Below are positions 9,558 to 17,102 of a DNA stretch of 64,000 nt, piece by piece. The stretch is taken from assembly GCF_020711235.1 (NCBI RefSeq), contig NZ_JAJFAV010000012.1:124001-188000 (forward strand), given 5' to 3'. Numbering within the stretch: position 1 is the first letter of the stretch; every line of letters starts with the position of its first letter. Both the position numbers and the translations under genes were made by a program. The DNA comes from Hymenobacter sp. 15J16-1T3B. GTDB lineage: Bacteria; Bacteroidota; Bacteroidia; Cytophagales; Hymenobacteraceae. Below the pieces are notes generated by a model. It was not told where the DNA came from. It did no database searches and saw nothing but the letters and a program-made list of their open reading frames with translations.

Positions 9558-11111
9558 TTACTCGGCCGTGGGGGCGGCACCGGCGGCAAAGCGCAGGCCG
9601 GCTTGGGTTTGGGCGTACTTGGCTTGCAGCTCGGCCAGCTTGAGGCGGGCGGTGAGCAGGTAAGACTCGCGGGAATTGAGCAGAAATACGCTGCTTTCCC
9701 CGTTTTCAAAGCGGATTTGCTCCCCGTCGCGCAGGCGTTGGGAGTTTAGCACCACCTGCTCCTGGGCTTGCAGCTGCTGGGCCAGGGCCTGCTGGTCGTT
9801 GGCGGTAGTGCGCACGGCGGTGGCTACCTCGCGGCTGGCTTGGTCGAGGCCGAGGGTGGCTTCCTGGATTTTGAGGCGGTTGAGCTGCAGCTTGCTGCGC
9901 TCCTGGCGCAGCAGCAGCGGGTAGGCAAAGCTCACGCCCATCTTGTAGTTGTTCTGGTAGAGCGGGGCCGGGCCGTAGCCGGTTTCGGGATGGTAGGGGC
10001 GGCCGGTGAGCAGCACGTTGTAGTCGACCGAGAGCTTGGGCAGCAGCTTGTTTTGGTAAAGGCGGCGCTCCACGTCGAGGGCTTCGAGCTTGGCGCGGGT
10101 TTTCAGCAGCTCCGGGTGCTGCTGGCGGGCCTGCTCCACCAGCTGCTCCAGCGCGGCCGGGGCGGGCGTAGCGGTCCAGGCCGCGGCGGGCGGCAGCGGC
10201 TGGGGCAGTACCGTGACGGGCAGCTCGCGGGGGCGCAGCTCGGCGTCCCAGAGGTAGGTGCTGAGCACGAGGGTGGCGTTTTGCCACTCTACTTCGCCCT
10301 GCACCAGCTGGGCGCGGCGGTTTTGCAGCTCCGTGAGGGCCTCCACCGAGTCGATGGCGGCCAGGTCGCCGAGGCGCACCCGCTCGCGCACGGCGCGGTA
10401 GCGCACGTCGGCCAGCTCCAGGTTGCCGCGCATCAGCTGGCGGCGCTGGTGGGCCAGCGTCCAGTTCCAATAATCCTTGGTAGCGGCGAGCAGCAGCTTG
10501 TTGAGGGCGGCGCGGCGCTCGGCTTCGGCCAAGCCCTGCAGAGCCTGGGCCTGGCGCACGGCGGCGCGGCGCTCGTCGATAAGCAGGCCCTGGGCCAGGG
10601 GCAGGGACAGACCCACGTAGGTCAGGCCGGCGCCGGGCGTGGCGGTTTGCTCGCTCACGCGCGGGCCCACGTTGCGCTCATAGCCCAGCTTCACGTCGGG
10701 GCCGTACCAGGTGGGCACGCGCAGGGTGTTGTCCCAGAGGTTCCAGTAGTCCTTGCCGCCGAATTCCTTGCGGTAAAACTTGCTTTCGGCCATCGGGTCG
10801 AGCAGGCCGCGGGCCAGGCGCACTTCCTGGCGGGCGCGCTCGGGCTGCAGGGCGGCCTGCCGGGCCACCGGGTGGTTTTCGCCGACCATGGTCAGCAGGT
10901 CGGCCAGCGTGAAGGCTTCGTTTTGCGCGGGCGCCGCAGCAACCGGGGCCTGCGCCGGGAGGGAAGAGGATGCGCCGGCGGATTGGGCCGACGGGGCGAC
11001 TGAGGGATTGAGCGGGAGTTGGGCCGCGGCGGAGAAGGTATGCAGCCACAGGGCCAGCGCCGGCGCGGCAAAGCGGCGAAACGGCCGCGGCAGGCTTAGC
11101 GAGTGGGTCAT
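9558..11111 (-). CDS. TolC-family outer membrane efflux/secretion channel
   Basis: A 517-residue outer membrane protein with a signal peptide (ALALWLHTFSAAAQ), an Ala/Ser/Pro linker, and then two long alpha-helical TolC repeats rich in Ala, Leu, Arg and Gln. Examples are ALNKLLLAATKDYWNWTLAHQRR and the C-terminal LYLLTARLKLAELQAKYAQTQAGLRFAAG-like helix. It is the exit duct of a tripartite export system. Its ATG overlaps the HlyD stop by four bases (11108-11111), which implies translational coupling. It is the last gene of the ABC-HlyD-TolC unit. Confidence 0.85.
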   Translation of the reverse strand: MTHSLSLPRPFRRFAAPALALWLHTFSAAAQLPLNPSVAPSAQSAGASSSLPAQAPVAAAPAQNEAFTLADLLTMVGENHPVARQAALQPERARQEVRLARGLLDPMAESKFYRKEFGGKDYWNLWDNTLRVPTWYGPDVKLGYERNVGPRVSEQTATPGAGLTYVGLSLPLAQGLLIDERRAAVRQAQALQGLAEAERRAALNKLLLAATKDYWNWTLAHQRRQLMRGNLELADVRYRAVRERVRLGDLAAIDSVEALTELQNRRAQLVQGEVEWQNATLVLSTYLWDAELRPRELPVTVLPQPLPPAAAWTATPAPAALEQLVEQARQQHPELLKTRAKLEALDVERRLYQNKLLPKLSVDYNVLLTGRPYHPETGYGPAPLYQNNYKMGVSFAYPLLLRQERSKLQLNRLKIQEATLGLDQASREVATAVRTTANDQQALAQQLQAQEQVVLNSQRLRDGEQIRFENGESSVFLLNSRESYLLTARLKLAELQAKYAQTQAGLRFAAGAAPTAE

Positions 11112-12502
11112 AAGTCGGTTTCGTCGGAGGAGCTGTAGTCAGCTTTCTTGTCGGATTTGGCGTTGTCCTTGCCGCCTTTTTCGGCGCCGAGGTAGTTGGG
11201 CGGGAAGCCGTTGAGCTGGCGCCACAGCTCGTACCAGATGGGCACGTCGTTGAGCAGGGCCCAGCCGTACACGCCCGAGCCCACGCGCAGCGGCTGCGGC
11301 CAGGGCTCCTCGTCGGGGTCGGGCGTCACCAGAATGCGGTAGCGGCCCTGCGAGTCGAGGTTGTCGATGACGGCCACGCGCCCGGCGAAGGTGCCGAAGG
11401 AGGTCCCGGGCCAGCCGGAGAAGACCAGCGCGGGCCAGCCGTCGAACTGCAGGCGCACTTTGCGGCCCACCGAGAGCAGCGGAATGTCCATGGGCTGCAC
11501 GTACAGCTCGGCTGCCAGCTGGGGCTTGTTGGGCATCACCGTCACCAACGCCTCGCCCTCCTTGATGACCTCGCCGATACCGGCCTTGAGGGCGCGCACC
11601 ACGTAGCCGTCCTGCGGGGCCGTGATGCGGTAGAAGCCCGAGCGGATGCTCAGGTTGGCGTACTCGTTGCGCATCTTCGAAATCTGCCCCTCGGTGTCGA
11701 ACTGGTAAGCCAGCGTCGAGCGGCGGTCCGATTCCGACTTGGCCAGCTTATCCTGGTACTCGGCTTCCAAGGACGACAGCTCCAGGCGGGCGTTGATCAG
11801 CTCCTGACGCGAGGCGCCGAGCTTGTTTTCCACCGCCTGCCGCTTGGCCGTCGACTCCTGAAACTTCAGGCGGCGCTGCTCCAGCTCGGTCAGCGACTTG
11901 AGGCCTTGCTGGTAGAGCTTTTCCTGGCGCTCCAACTGCTGACGGGCAATGTCGAAGTCGTTGTTGGCGGCGCGCAGCTCGGCCTCGTCGCTGTTCACTT
12001 TCAGGCGCGTTTGCTCCACCTTGTTGCGGGCTTTGTCCAGGCTCACGCGCAGGGACGTGCGCAGGGCGGCCTGCTGGCTTTCCAGGGCGCGGCCCTTGGC
12101 CACGTTTTCGCGCAGGGAGGCCTGTTTGGCGTCTAGCTGCTCCTGGGTGCGGGTCAGCAGCTCCGGGTCGAAGTACTTGTCCTTGATTTCGGCAATGTCC
12201 ACCAGCGTGTCGCCCTTGCGCACGAGCTGACCTTCCTGCACCCGCCAGCGCTGAATGCGGCCGGCAATGGTGCTGGGCACGGTTTGGGGCCGGTCCTGGG
12301 GGCGCAGGGTGGTCAAGGAACCCGTGGAGCGGATGTTTTGCGTCCAGGGCAGAAAACCGGCCAGCAAAATCAGCAGGCCCAGCCCGCCGCACCAGCGGGC
12401 CAGCACCCGGCCGGTGCGCGGGGTCTGCACCTGCTCAAACGAGCGAAACTGAGCCGCCTCGGGGTGGTCGGCCGGTATGGGATGTTCGGCAAAAGGTGCC
12501 AT
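11108..12502 (-). CDS. HlyD-family membrane fusion (periplasmic adaptor) protein
   Basis: A 464-residue adaptor linking an inner-membrane ABC exporter to the TolC-like channel. One transmembrane helix (GGLGLLILLAGFLPW) lies near residue 45. It is followed by the first half of the lipoyl domain (IAGRIQRWRVQEGQLVRKGDTL), a long coiled coil from about residue 125 to 290, the second lipoyl half (ITAPQDGYVVRALKAGIGEVIKEGE) and a beta-barrel domain. The C-terminus is a Lys/Asp/Ser-rich tail. The protein is tightly coupled to the downstream TolC gene. The 102-base gap to the ABC gene contains repeated GTGAAYGAG-like words. Confidence 0.88.
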   Translation of the reverse strand: MAPFAEHPIPADHPEAAQFRSFEQVQTPRTGRVLARWCGGLGLLILLAGFLPWTQNIRSTGSLTTLRPQDRPQTVPSTIAGRIQRWRVQEGQLVRKGDTLVDIAEIKDKYFDPELLTRTQEQLDAKQASLRENVAKGRALESQQAALRTSLRVSLDKARNKVEQTRLKVNSDEAELRAANNDFDIARQQLERQEKLYQQGLKSLTELEQRRLKFQESTAKRQAVENKLGASRQELINARLELSSLEAEYQDKLAKSESDRRSTLAYQFDTEGQISKMRNEYANLSIRSGFYRITAPQDGYVVRALKAGIGEVIKEGEALVTVMPNKPQLAAELYVQPMDIPLLSVGRKVRLQFDGWPALVFSGWPGTSFGTFAGRVAVIDNLDSQGRYRILVTPDPDEEPWPQPLRVGSGVYGWALLNDVPIWYELWRQLNGFPPNYLGAEKGGKDNAKSDKKADYSSSDETDL

Positions 12503-12604
12503 TTCTAGTCAATCAGTGATTTGGTGAATGAGCGAACGAGTGAGGAGCCAGTGAACGAGGGCCGCGGGTGGGCTACTTCACGCGTTTACCGGGTCACTCA
12601 GTCG

Positions 12605-14341
12605 CTATTGCGCCAGCAGTTCGCGCAGCTCCGGCTGCTGCGACACGGATTCGTAGGGGCCATCGGCCACGAGCTGCCCGTTGCGCAGCAGGGCGGTGCG
12701 CGGGCACAGAGCCAGGGCGCGCGGGTCGTTGGCAGCCAGGATGAGCGTCCAGGGCTGCTCGGGGCTCACCAGGCGCTGCAGGATGCGCAGGCGTTCGGCC
12801 GGCTCCACGCCGGGCAGGAAGTGGTCGAGCAGCAACAGGCGGGGGCGGCGCACCAGGGCCCGGGCCAGCAGCAGCTTCTGGCGTACGTGGTCGGGCAGGG
12901 CCGTGCCGATGCCGATGGGCGTGGCCAAGCCCTGCGGGCGGGCGTACACGTCGTCGCGCAGGCCCACCAGCTCCAGGGCCCAGGTCACGTCCTGCGGGCT
13001 GACGTCGGGCTGGTCGAGGGTAAGGTTGTCGAGCAGGGTGCCCGAGAAAAGGTGCTGGTGGGAGAGGTTTTCGCCCAGCACGGCCGAGAGCGTGCCCGCC
13101 GCCAGGTCGCGCAGCGAAACGCCGTCGTAGGCCACCTGCCCGGTGTAGTCGTCGAGCAGGCCGGCCAGCACCCGCAGCAGGGAGGTTTTGCCGGAGCCGT
13201 CGTAGCCGGCCAGGCCCAGGTGCTCCCCGGGCTTGAGGTGCAGCGTGACGCCGGTGAGCACCGTGCGGCTGCCGCCGGGGTATTGGTAGCGCACGTCGCG
13301 CAGGGCCACGGCCAGGCCCTGATCCGAGGGCGGCAGGGCCAGGCCCGCGCCGTGCTGCTCGGGGGCCACCGGCAGATCGAGCACCGAGCCGATTTTGTCG
13401 AGCGAGGTCAGCGCGTCGTAGAACACGTCGAGCTTGATCAAGACCTTCTCCACCGCGTTGATGGTGAGGATGATGATGATTTCGGAGGCCACGAACTGCC
13501 CGATGTTGATTTGCTTCTCAATCAGCAGCCAGCAGCCGATGATGAGCAGCCCGGCCGTGACGAGCGTCTTGAACGCTACGAAGCCGAAGTATTGGGTGAG
13601 CAGCACCCGGAAGTGCCCGCGGCGGGCGCCCAGGTAGCCCTGCACCAGCTCGTCGGTGCGGCCGAGCACGAGGCGGTGGCGCGGGGCCAGGCGGAAGGTG
13701 TGCACCGTGCGGGCCACGTCTTCCAGCCAGGCCACCACCCGGTACTTGTATTTGGATTCGGTCAGGGAGGTTTCGAGCCCCCGCCGCCCCGTCACGCGCA
13801 GCAGCAGGGCCAGCGCGGCCACCAGCAGCAGGCCGAAGGCAATGAAGATGGGGTGATAGAAGGAGAGCAGCAGCAGCCCGAACAGGATCTGCAGCCCGGC
13901 GGCCGACACCTCCAGCAGCAGCGTGGCCAGGCCTTTTTGCAAGGTGGGCGTGTCGAGCAGGCGGTTCACCAGTTCCGGCAGGTACTGCCCATTCAGCGCC
14001 TCGGTGCGCACCCGCGGCAGGCGCACGGCAAAGCCGAAGGCCACCCGCGCGAACAGGCGCTGCTGAATAAACTCCACCAGGTACACCTGCATCACCTGCA
14101 GCGCGCCCACCAGCAGGGTGCCGAGCACAATGAAGCCGATGAGGACGATGAGCGAGGTGCTCACCGCCCCGCTGGAAATGAAGCCGATAACCGACTGCAC
14201 GCCCAGCGGCAAGGACAGGGCAATGAGGCCGGTGAGGGAAGCGTAAACGTAGAGGTAAATGATGTCGCGGCGCTCGGTGCCGAGCAGGCGCCAAAGACGC
14301 TGTATCGGGGTGAGGGCACCAGCAGCAGGGGTGTCGGCCAT
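12605..14341 (-). CDS. ABC exporter (fused membrane and ATPase domains) with degenerate ATPase motifs
   Basis: A 578-residue half-transporter: six membrane helices in residues 25-320, then a nucleotide-binding domain. It probably pairs with the adjacent HlyD and TolC proteins in a type I-like export system. Walker A is intact (GYDGSGKT, 379-386). The position of the catalytic glutamate after Walker B is His507 (RLLLLDH). The signature LSGGQ is replaced by LPDHV (482-486), still followed by RQKLLLARAL. The switch histidine is Asn538 (LILAANDP). No canonical Q-loop glutamine aligns. No C39 peptidase domain is present. ATP binding looks likely, but ordinary hydrolysis is doubtful unless a partner supplies it. 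Confidence 0.85.
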   Translation of the reverse strand: MADTPAAGALTPIQRLWRLLGTERRDIIYLYVYASLTGLIALSLPLGVQSVIGFISSGAVSTSLIVLIGFIVLGTLLVGALQVMQVYLVEFIQQRLFARVAFGFAVRLPRVRTEALNGQYLPELVNRLLDTPTLQKGLATLLLEVSAAGLQILFGLLLLSFYHPIFIAFGLLLVAALALLLRVTGRRGLETSLTESKYKYRVVAWLEDVARTVHTFRLAPRHRLVLGRTDELVQGYLGARRGHFRVLLTQYFGFVAFKTLVTAGLLIIGCWLLIEKQINIGQFVASEIIIILTINAVEKVLIKLDVFYDALTSLDKIGSVLDLPVAPEQHGAGLALPPSDQGLAVALRDVRYQYPGGSRTVLTGVTLHLKPGEHLGLAGYDGSGKTSLLRVLAGLLDDYTGQVAYDGVSLRDLAAGTLSAVLGENLSHQHLFSGTLLDNLTLDQPDVSPQDVTWALELVGLRDDVYARPQGLATPIGIGTALPDHVRQKLLLARALVRRPRLLLLDHFLPGVEPAERLRILQRLVSPEQPWTLILAANDPRALALCPRTALLRNGQLVADGPYESVSQQPELRELLAQ

Positions 14342-14550
14342 AGTTGCAACAGAGTGGGCAGATGGTAAGGGCGGCGCGGTGGGCTACCCTGGCAGGACCA
14401 CGCCCGCGTCGGGCGGAAAGGAAGAAGCGGCCAGGCGGCGCGCTTCATCTTTTCACACTCATTCTGCCACAAAGGGAATAGTGCAAGCTTAAGACCGCGT
14501 TAAAGCCAACTTAAATGTTGATTAAAAACGCAACCGGCCGGCGGGTGCCT

Positions 14551-15225
14551 TCAGCGGCGCAACGCGGCAAAAGCCAGGTGTTCCAGGTAGGGCAGAATGG
14601 TTTCGTCCGGGGCCGGCGCAAGAGCGTCGGTCAGCGAGGGCAGGTGCTGGGCAAAAAACAGCTGCTTGCGTGCCGCTTCGAGCAGGGTGCTGACCAAGGC
14701 GCGCGGGTAGGGGTAGTCGGGGTTGAGTTCCTGCACCACCTGCACGATGTCGGCGGCCAGGTGCTTGTACTCGCGGTAAAATCCCTCGCGGTTCACCGCG
14801 TCCACCTCCTTGGTCAGGTAGGTTTTGGAGGCCTCGGCCACCACGATGCGGTACAGGGCAGCTTCGTCGAGCTCGGTGGTGGCGGGCAGGTCGCGGTGGG
14901 CGTGGGTGATGACGCCCAGAATCAGGCGCAGGCGCTGGGCCGGGTCGGCCACGTTATGGGTGTGAAAGCTAATCTGGAAGCGCAGCCAGGCCCAGTGCCA
15001 CGACACGAGGTAGACCAGCAGGCGGTGCTTGTTTTCGAAGTAGCGGTACAGCGAGGCCTCGGTGGAGCCGATCTGCTGGGCCAGCTTCTTGAAGGTGAAC
15101 TGCTCGAAGCCCGTTTCGTCGATCAGGCGCACACTTTCGGCAATGATTTTACGGCCGAGGTCGGTTTCCTGCGGGTCGCGCAGGTACAGCTTCTCGTTTA
15201 GTTCGGGGCGAATGGTGCTTAGCAT
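14551..15225 (-). CDS. TetR/AcrR-family transcriptional regulator
   Basis: A 224-residue regulator. The frame is open far upstream, but the family N-terminus begins at the ATG at 15225. The helix-turn-helix lies in residues 25-65: IIAESVRLIDETGFEQFTF, then KKLAQQIGSTEASLYRYFENK, a classic TetR recognition-helix pattern. The C-terminal ligand domain shows no specific match. It lies directly upstream of the ABC-HlyD-TolC unit on the same strand, with a 209-base gap, and is the natural candidate repressor of that unit. The gap contains CAAC-TTAAAT-GTTG, a possible operator half-palindrome. Confidence 0.88.
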   Translation of the reverse strand: MLSTIRPELNEKLYLRDPQETDLGRKIIAESVRLIDETGFEQFTFKKLAQQIGSTEASLYRYFENKHRLLVYLVSWHWAWLRFQISFHTHNVADPAQRLRLILGVITHAHRDLPATTELDEAALYRIVVAEASKTYLTKEVDAVNREGFYREYKHLAADIVQVVQELNPDYPYPRALVSTLLEAARKQLFFAQHLPSLTDALAPAPDETILPYLEHLAFAALRR

Positions 15226-15252
15226 GCGAAAAAGGCGAATCGGGGAGGAACC

Positions 15253-15375
15253 GGGCGGCCGGTCCGGCCGCCCGCAGACGCAAGGTATACGAGGGGGCCG
15301 GCTCCGGGCGCTGCCTCCGGTTCTCGTTTGCTCCCGTTCGCGGACCGTTCGCCCCCGCCGCCCGGCGGCGGGGGC
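15253..15375. other. Two GC-rich hairpins after the isocitrate dehydrogenase gene
   Basis: GGGCGGCCGG (15253-15262) pairs with 15264-15273, and GCCCCCGCCG (15351-15360) pairs with 15366-15375. The second lies nine bases after the isocitrate dehydrogenase stop and may end that transcript. Neither is followed by a T-run. Confidence 0.4.
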
Positions 15376-15383
15376 GAAGGGGG

Positions 15384-16916
15384 CTACTCGCCCTGGCCCA
15401 GCGAGAAACCGCGTTGCCCGTCGAAGAGGTAGAGGTTCTCGGTCTTGACGATGTGCAGGCCGGCGGCGGTGAGCTGCAGCTGCAGCTGCAGCGCGTCGGC
15501 GAAGAACACGGGGTGGTAGCCGGCGCCGATGGTGGGCAGCTCCCCGGTGGCCACGAAGCGGCAACGCCAGTGGTCGGTGCAGTAGGTTTCGGGCTGGCCC
15601 TGGGGGTATACCTTCACCCCGCGGTTGGTAATGAGCTTGAGCTGCAGCGCGCCCTGGGCGGCGGCCAGCGCCTCGAGCTTGGCCCCGAGCTCGTCGGGCA
15701 TGCCCGCGTCCCAGCGCAAGAACACGTCGATGCCCACCAGTTCCTGCCGGGCTTGGGGGCGCGGCGTCGGGTGCGGGGCGGGGGCGTCGGTGGGCGCGGC
15801 CGGCACCTGCGCGGCGGCTAGCTCGCCGGGCTCCAGGCCGAGGCGGGCAATGATGGCGTCGGCGAAGGCGGCGGTGCTCACCCGCTCGCGGCTGTGGCCG
15901 GGGCGGAAAATGTCGGCCGGGTGCAGGCCGTCTTCCAAGGTGTGCAGCCAGGCATTCTGAATGTTGGCGGCCACCGCGTGCTGGCCCAGGTGCTGCAGCA
16001 TCAGCACGGCCGCCTGCAGCATGCCCGAGGGGTTGGCCACGCCCTGGCCGGCAATGTCGGGCGCAGAGCCGTGAATAGCTTCGAACATGGCGCTTTCGCG
16101 GCCGATGTTGGCCGAGCCCGCTAGGCCCACCGAGCCGGTCAGCTCGGCCACTACGTCGGAAATGATGTCGCCGTAGAGGTTCAGCGTCACCACCACGTCG
16201 TAGCGGGCGGGCTGGGTGGCCAGCCGCGCCGTCCCGATGTCGATGATTTGGTGCTCTTGCTCCATGTCGGGGTACTCGCGGCCGATTTCGTCGAACACGC
16301 GGTGAAACAGCCCGTCGGTGAGCTTCATGATGTTGTCCTTGGTCATGCACGTGACCTTGCGACGCCCGTGCCGGCGGGCGTACTCAAAGGCGTAGCGCAC
16401 GATTCGCTCGCAGCCGGTGCGGGTGATGAGCTTGAGGCACTGCACCACATCGGGCGTGTGCTGGTGCTCGATGCCGGCGTACAGGTCCTCCTCGTTTTCG
16501 CGAATGATGACCACGTCGAGCTTGGGGTGCAGCGTCGCCACGGCCGGGTGCAGGGAGCGGCAGGGACGCACGTTGGCGTACAGGCCCAGCGTCTTGCGCA
16601 AGGTCACGTTCAGCGACTTGTAGCCGCCGCCCTGGGGCGTGGTGATGGGGCCTTTGAGCAGCACCCGGGTGCGGTGCAGCGAATCCCAGGCCTCCGGGGC
16701 AATGCCGGCCGTGTGCCCGGCGCGGTACACCTGCTCGCCGACTTCGATAAACTCCGGCTGCACGGGCGCCCCGGCGGCTTCTAAGATGCGCAGCACCTGC
16801 GCCGTGATTTCCGGCCCGATGCCGTCGCCGGCGGCCACGGTAACGGGGATGAGCGTGGAGGAGGAAGAGCGGGGCTGCTGGCCCGTGGTGGATTGGGGAA
16901 CAAGGAGTTCAGCCAT
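15384..16916 (-). CDS. icd: NADP-dependent isocitrate dehydrogenase, long two-domain type
   Basis: A 510-residue enzyme converting isocitrate to 2-oxoglutarate in the TCA cycle. Residues 20-355 are the isocitrate/isopropylmalate dehydrogenase fold: VAAGDGIGPEI at the N-terminus, the substrate-binding region with NVTLRKTLGLYANVRP, IIRENEEDLYAGIEH, and YGDIISDVVAELTGSVGLAGSANIG. After a Pro/Ala linker, residues 395-510 form an extra C-terminal domain (GVKVYPQG, TYCTDHWRCRF, GAGYHPVFFADAL) as in the Thermus and Rickettsia-type enzymes of about 490 residues. Coenzyme preference is inferred from that subfamily, not read from the sequence. The gene stands alone. Confidence 0.9.
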   Translation of the reverse strand: MAELLVPQSTTGQQPRSSSSTLIPVTVAAGDGIGPEITAQVLRILEAAGAPVQPEFIEVGEQVYRAGHTAGIAPEAWDSLHRTRVLLKGPITTPQGGGYKSLNVTLRKTLGLYANVRPCRSLHPAVATLHPKLDVVIIRENEEDLYAGIEHQHTPDVVQCLKLITRTGCERIVRYAFEYARRHGRRKVTCMTKDNIMKLTDGLFHRVFDEIGREYPDMEQEHQIIDIGTARLATQPARYDVVVTLNLYGDIISDVVAELTGSVGLAGSANIGRESAMFEAIHGSAPDIAGQGVANPSGMLQAAVLMLQHLGQHAVAANIQNAWLHTLEDGLHPADIFRPGHSRERVSTAAFADAIIARLGLEPGELAAAQVPAAPTDAPAPHPTPRPQARQELVGIDVFLRWDAGMPDELGAKLEALAAAQGALQLKLITNRGVKVYPQGQPETYCTDHWRCRFVATGELPTIGAGYHPVFFADALQLQLQLTAAGLHIVKTENLYLFDGQRGFSLGQGE

Positions 16917-17018
16917 GTTTTTGGGGAATTGGGTTGCGCAAATGTATAAACGCTTTCTTGAATAATAGTTTTACTATCACAATTAAAAGTGAATAAACTC
17001 ACCTATTTCGACCCGGCT

Positions 17019-17046
17019 TTGGGCTGAGGCCAACTACGTACCTTTG
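17019..17046 (+). promoter_or_regulatory. Promoter (-33 TTG, -7 TACCTTTG)
   Basis: TACCTTTG at 17039-17046 is a perfect -7 element. TTG at 17019-17021 sits 17 bases upstream as a candidate -33. It leads to the ATG at 17103 with a leader of about 50 bases. Confidence 0.65.
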
Positions 17047-17102
17047 CCCTTCGGGCTTGCGTATGCGCTCCGAGCAGTTCTCCCGTTGACCTCTTTTCCC
17101 CT

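Noticed and set aside
12503-12604. Short GTGAAYGAG-like words between the ABC and HlyD genes as a regulatory array
   Set aside because: The words are few and irregular in spacing. I cannot separate them from chance or from a decayed repeat.
14551-16350. A 599-codon frame that would fuse a long Arg-rich domain to the TetR regulator
   Set aside because: The first 375 codons lie antisense-frame-shifted within the isocitrate dehydrogenase gene and have shadow composition. A normal TetR start exists at 15225.
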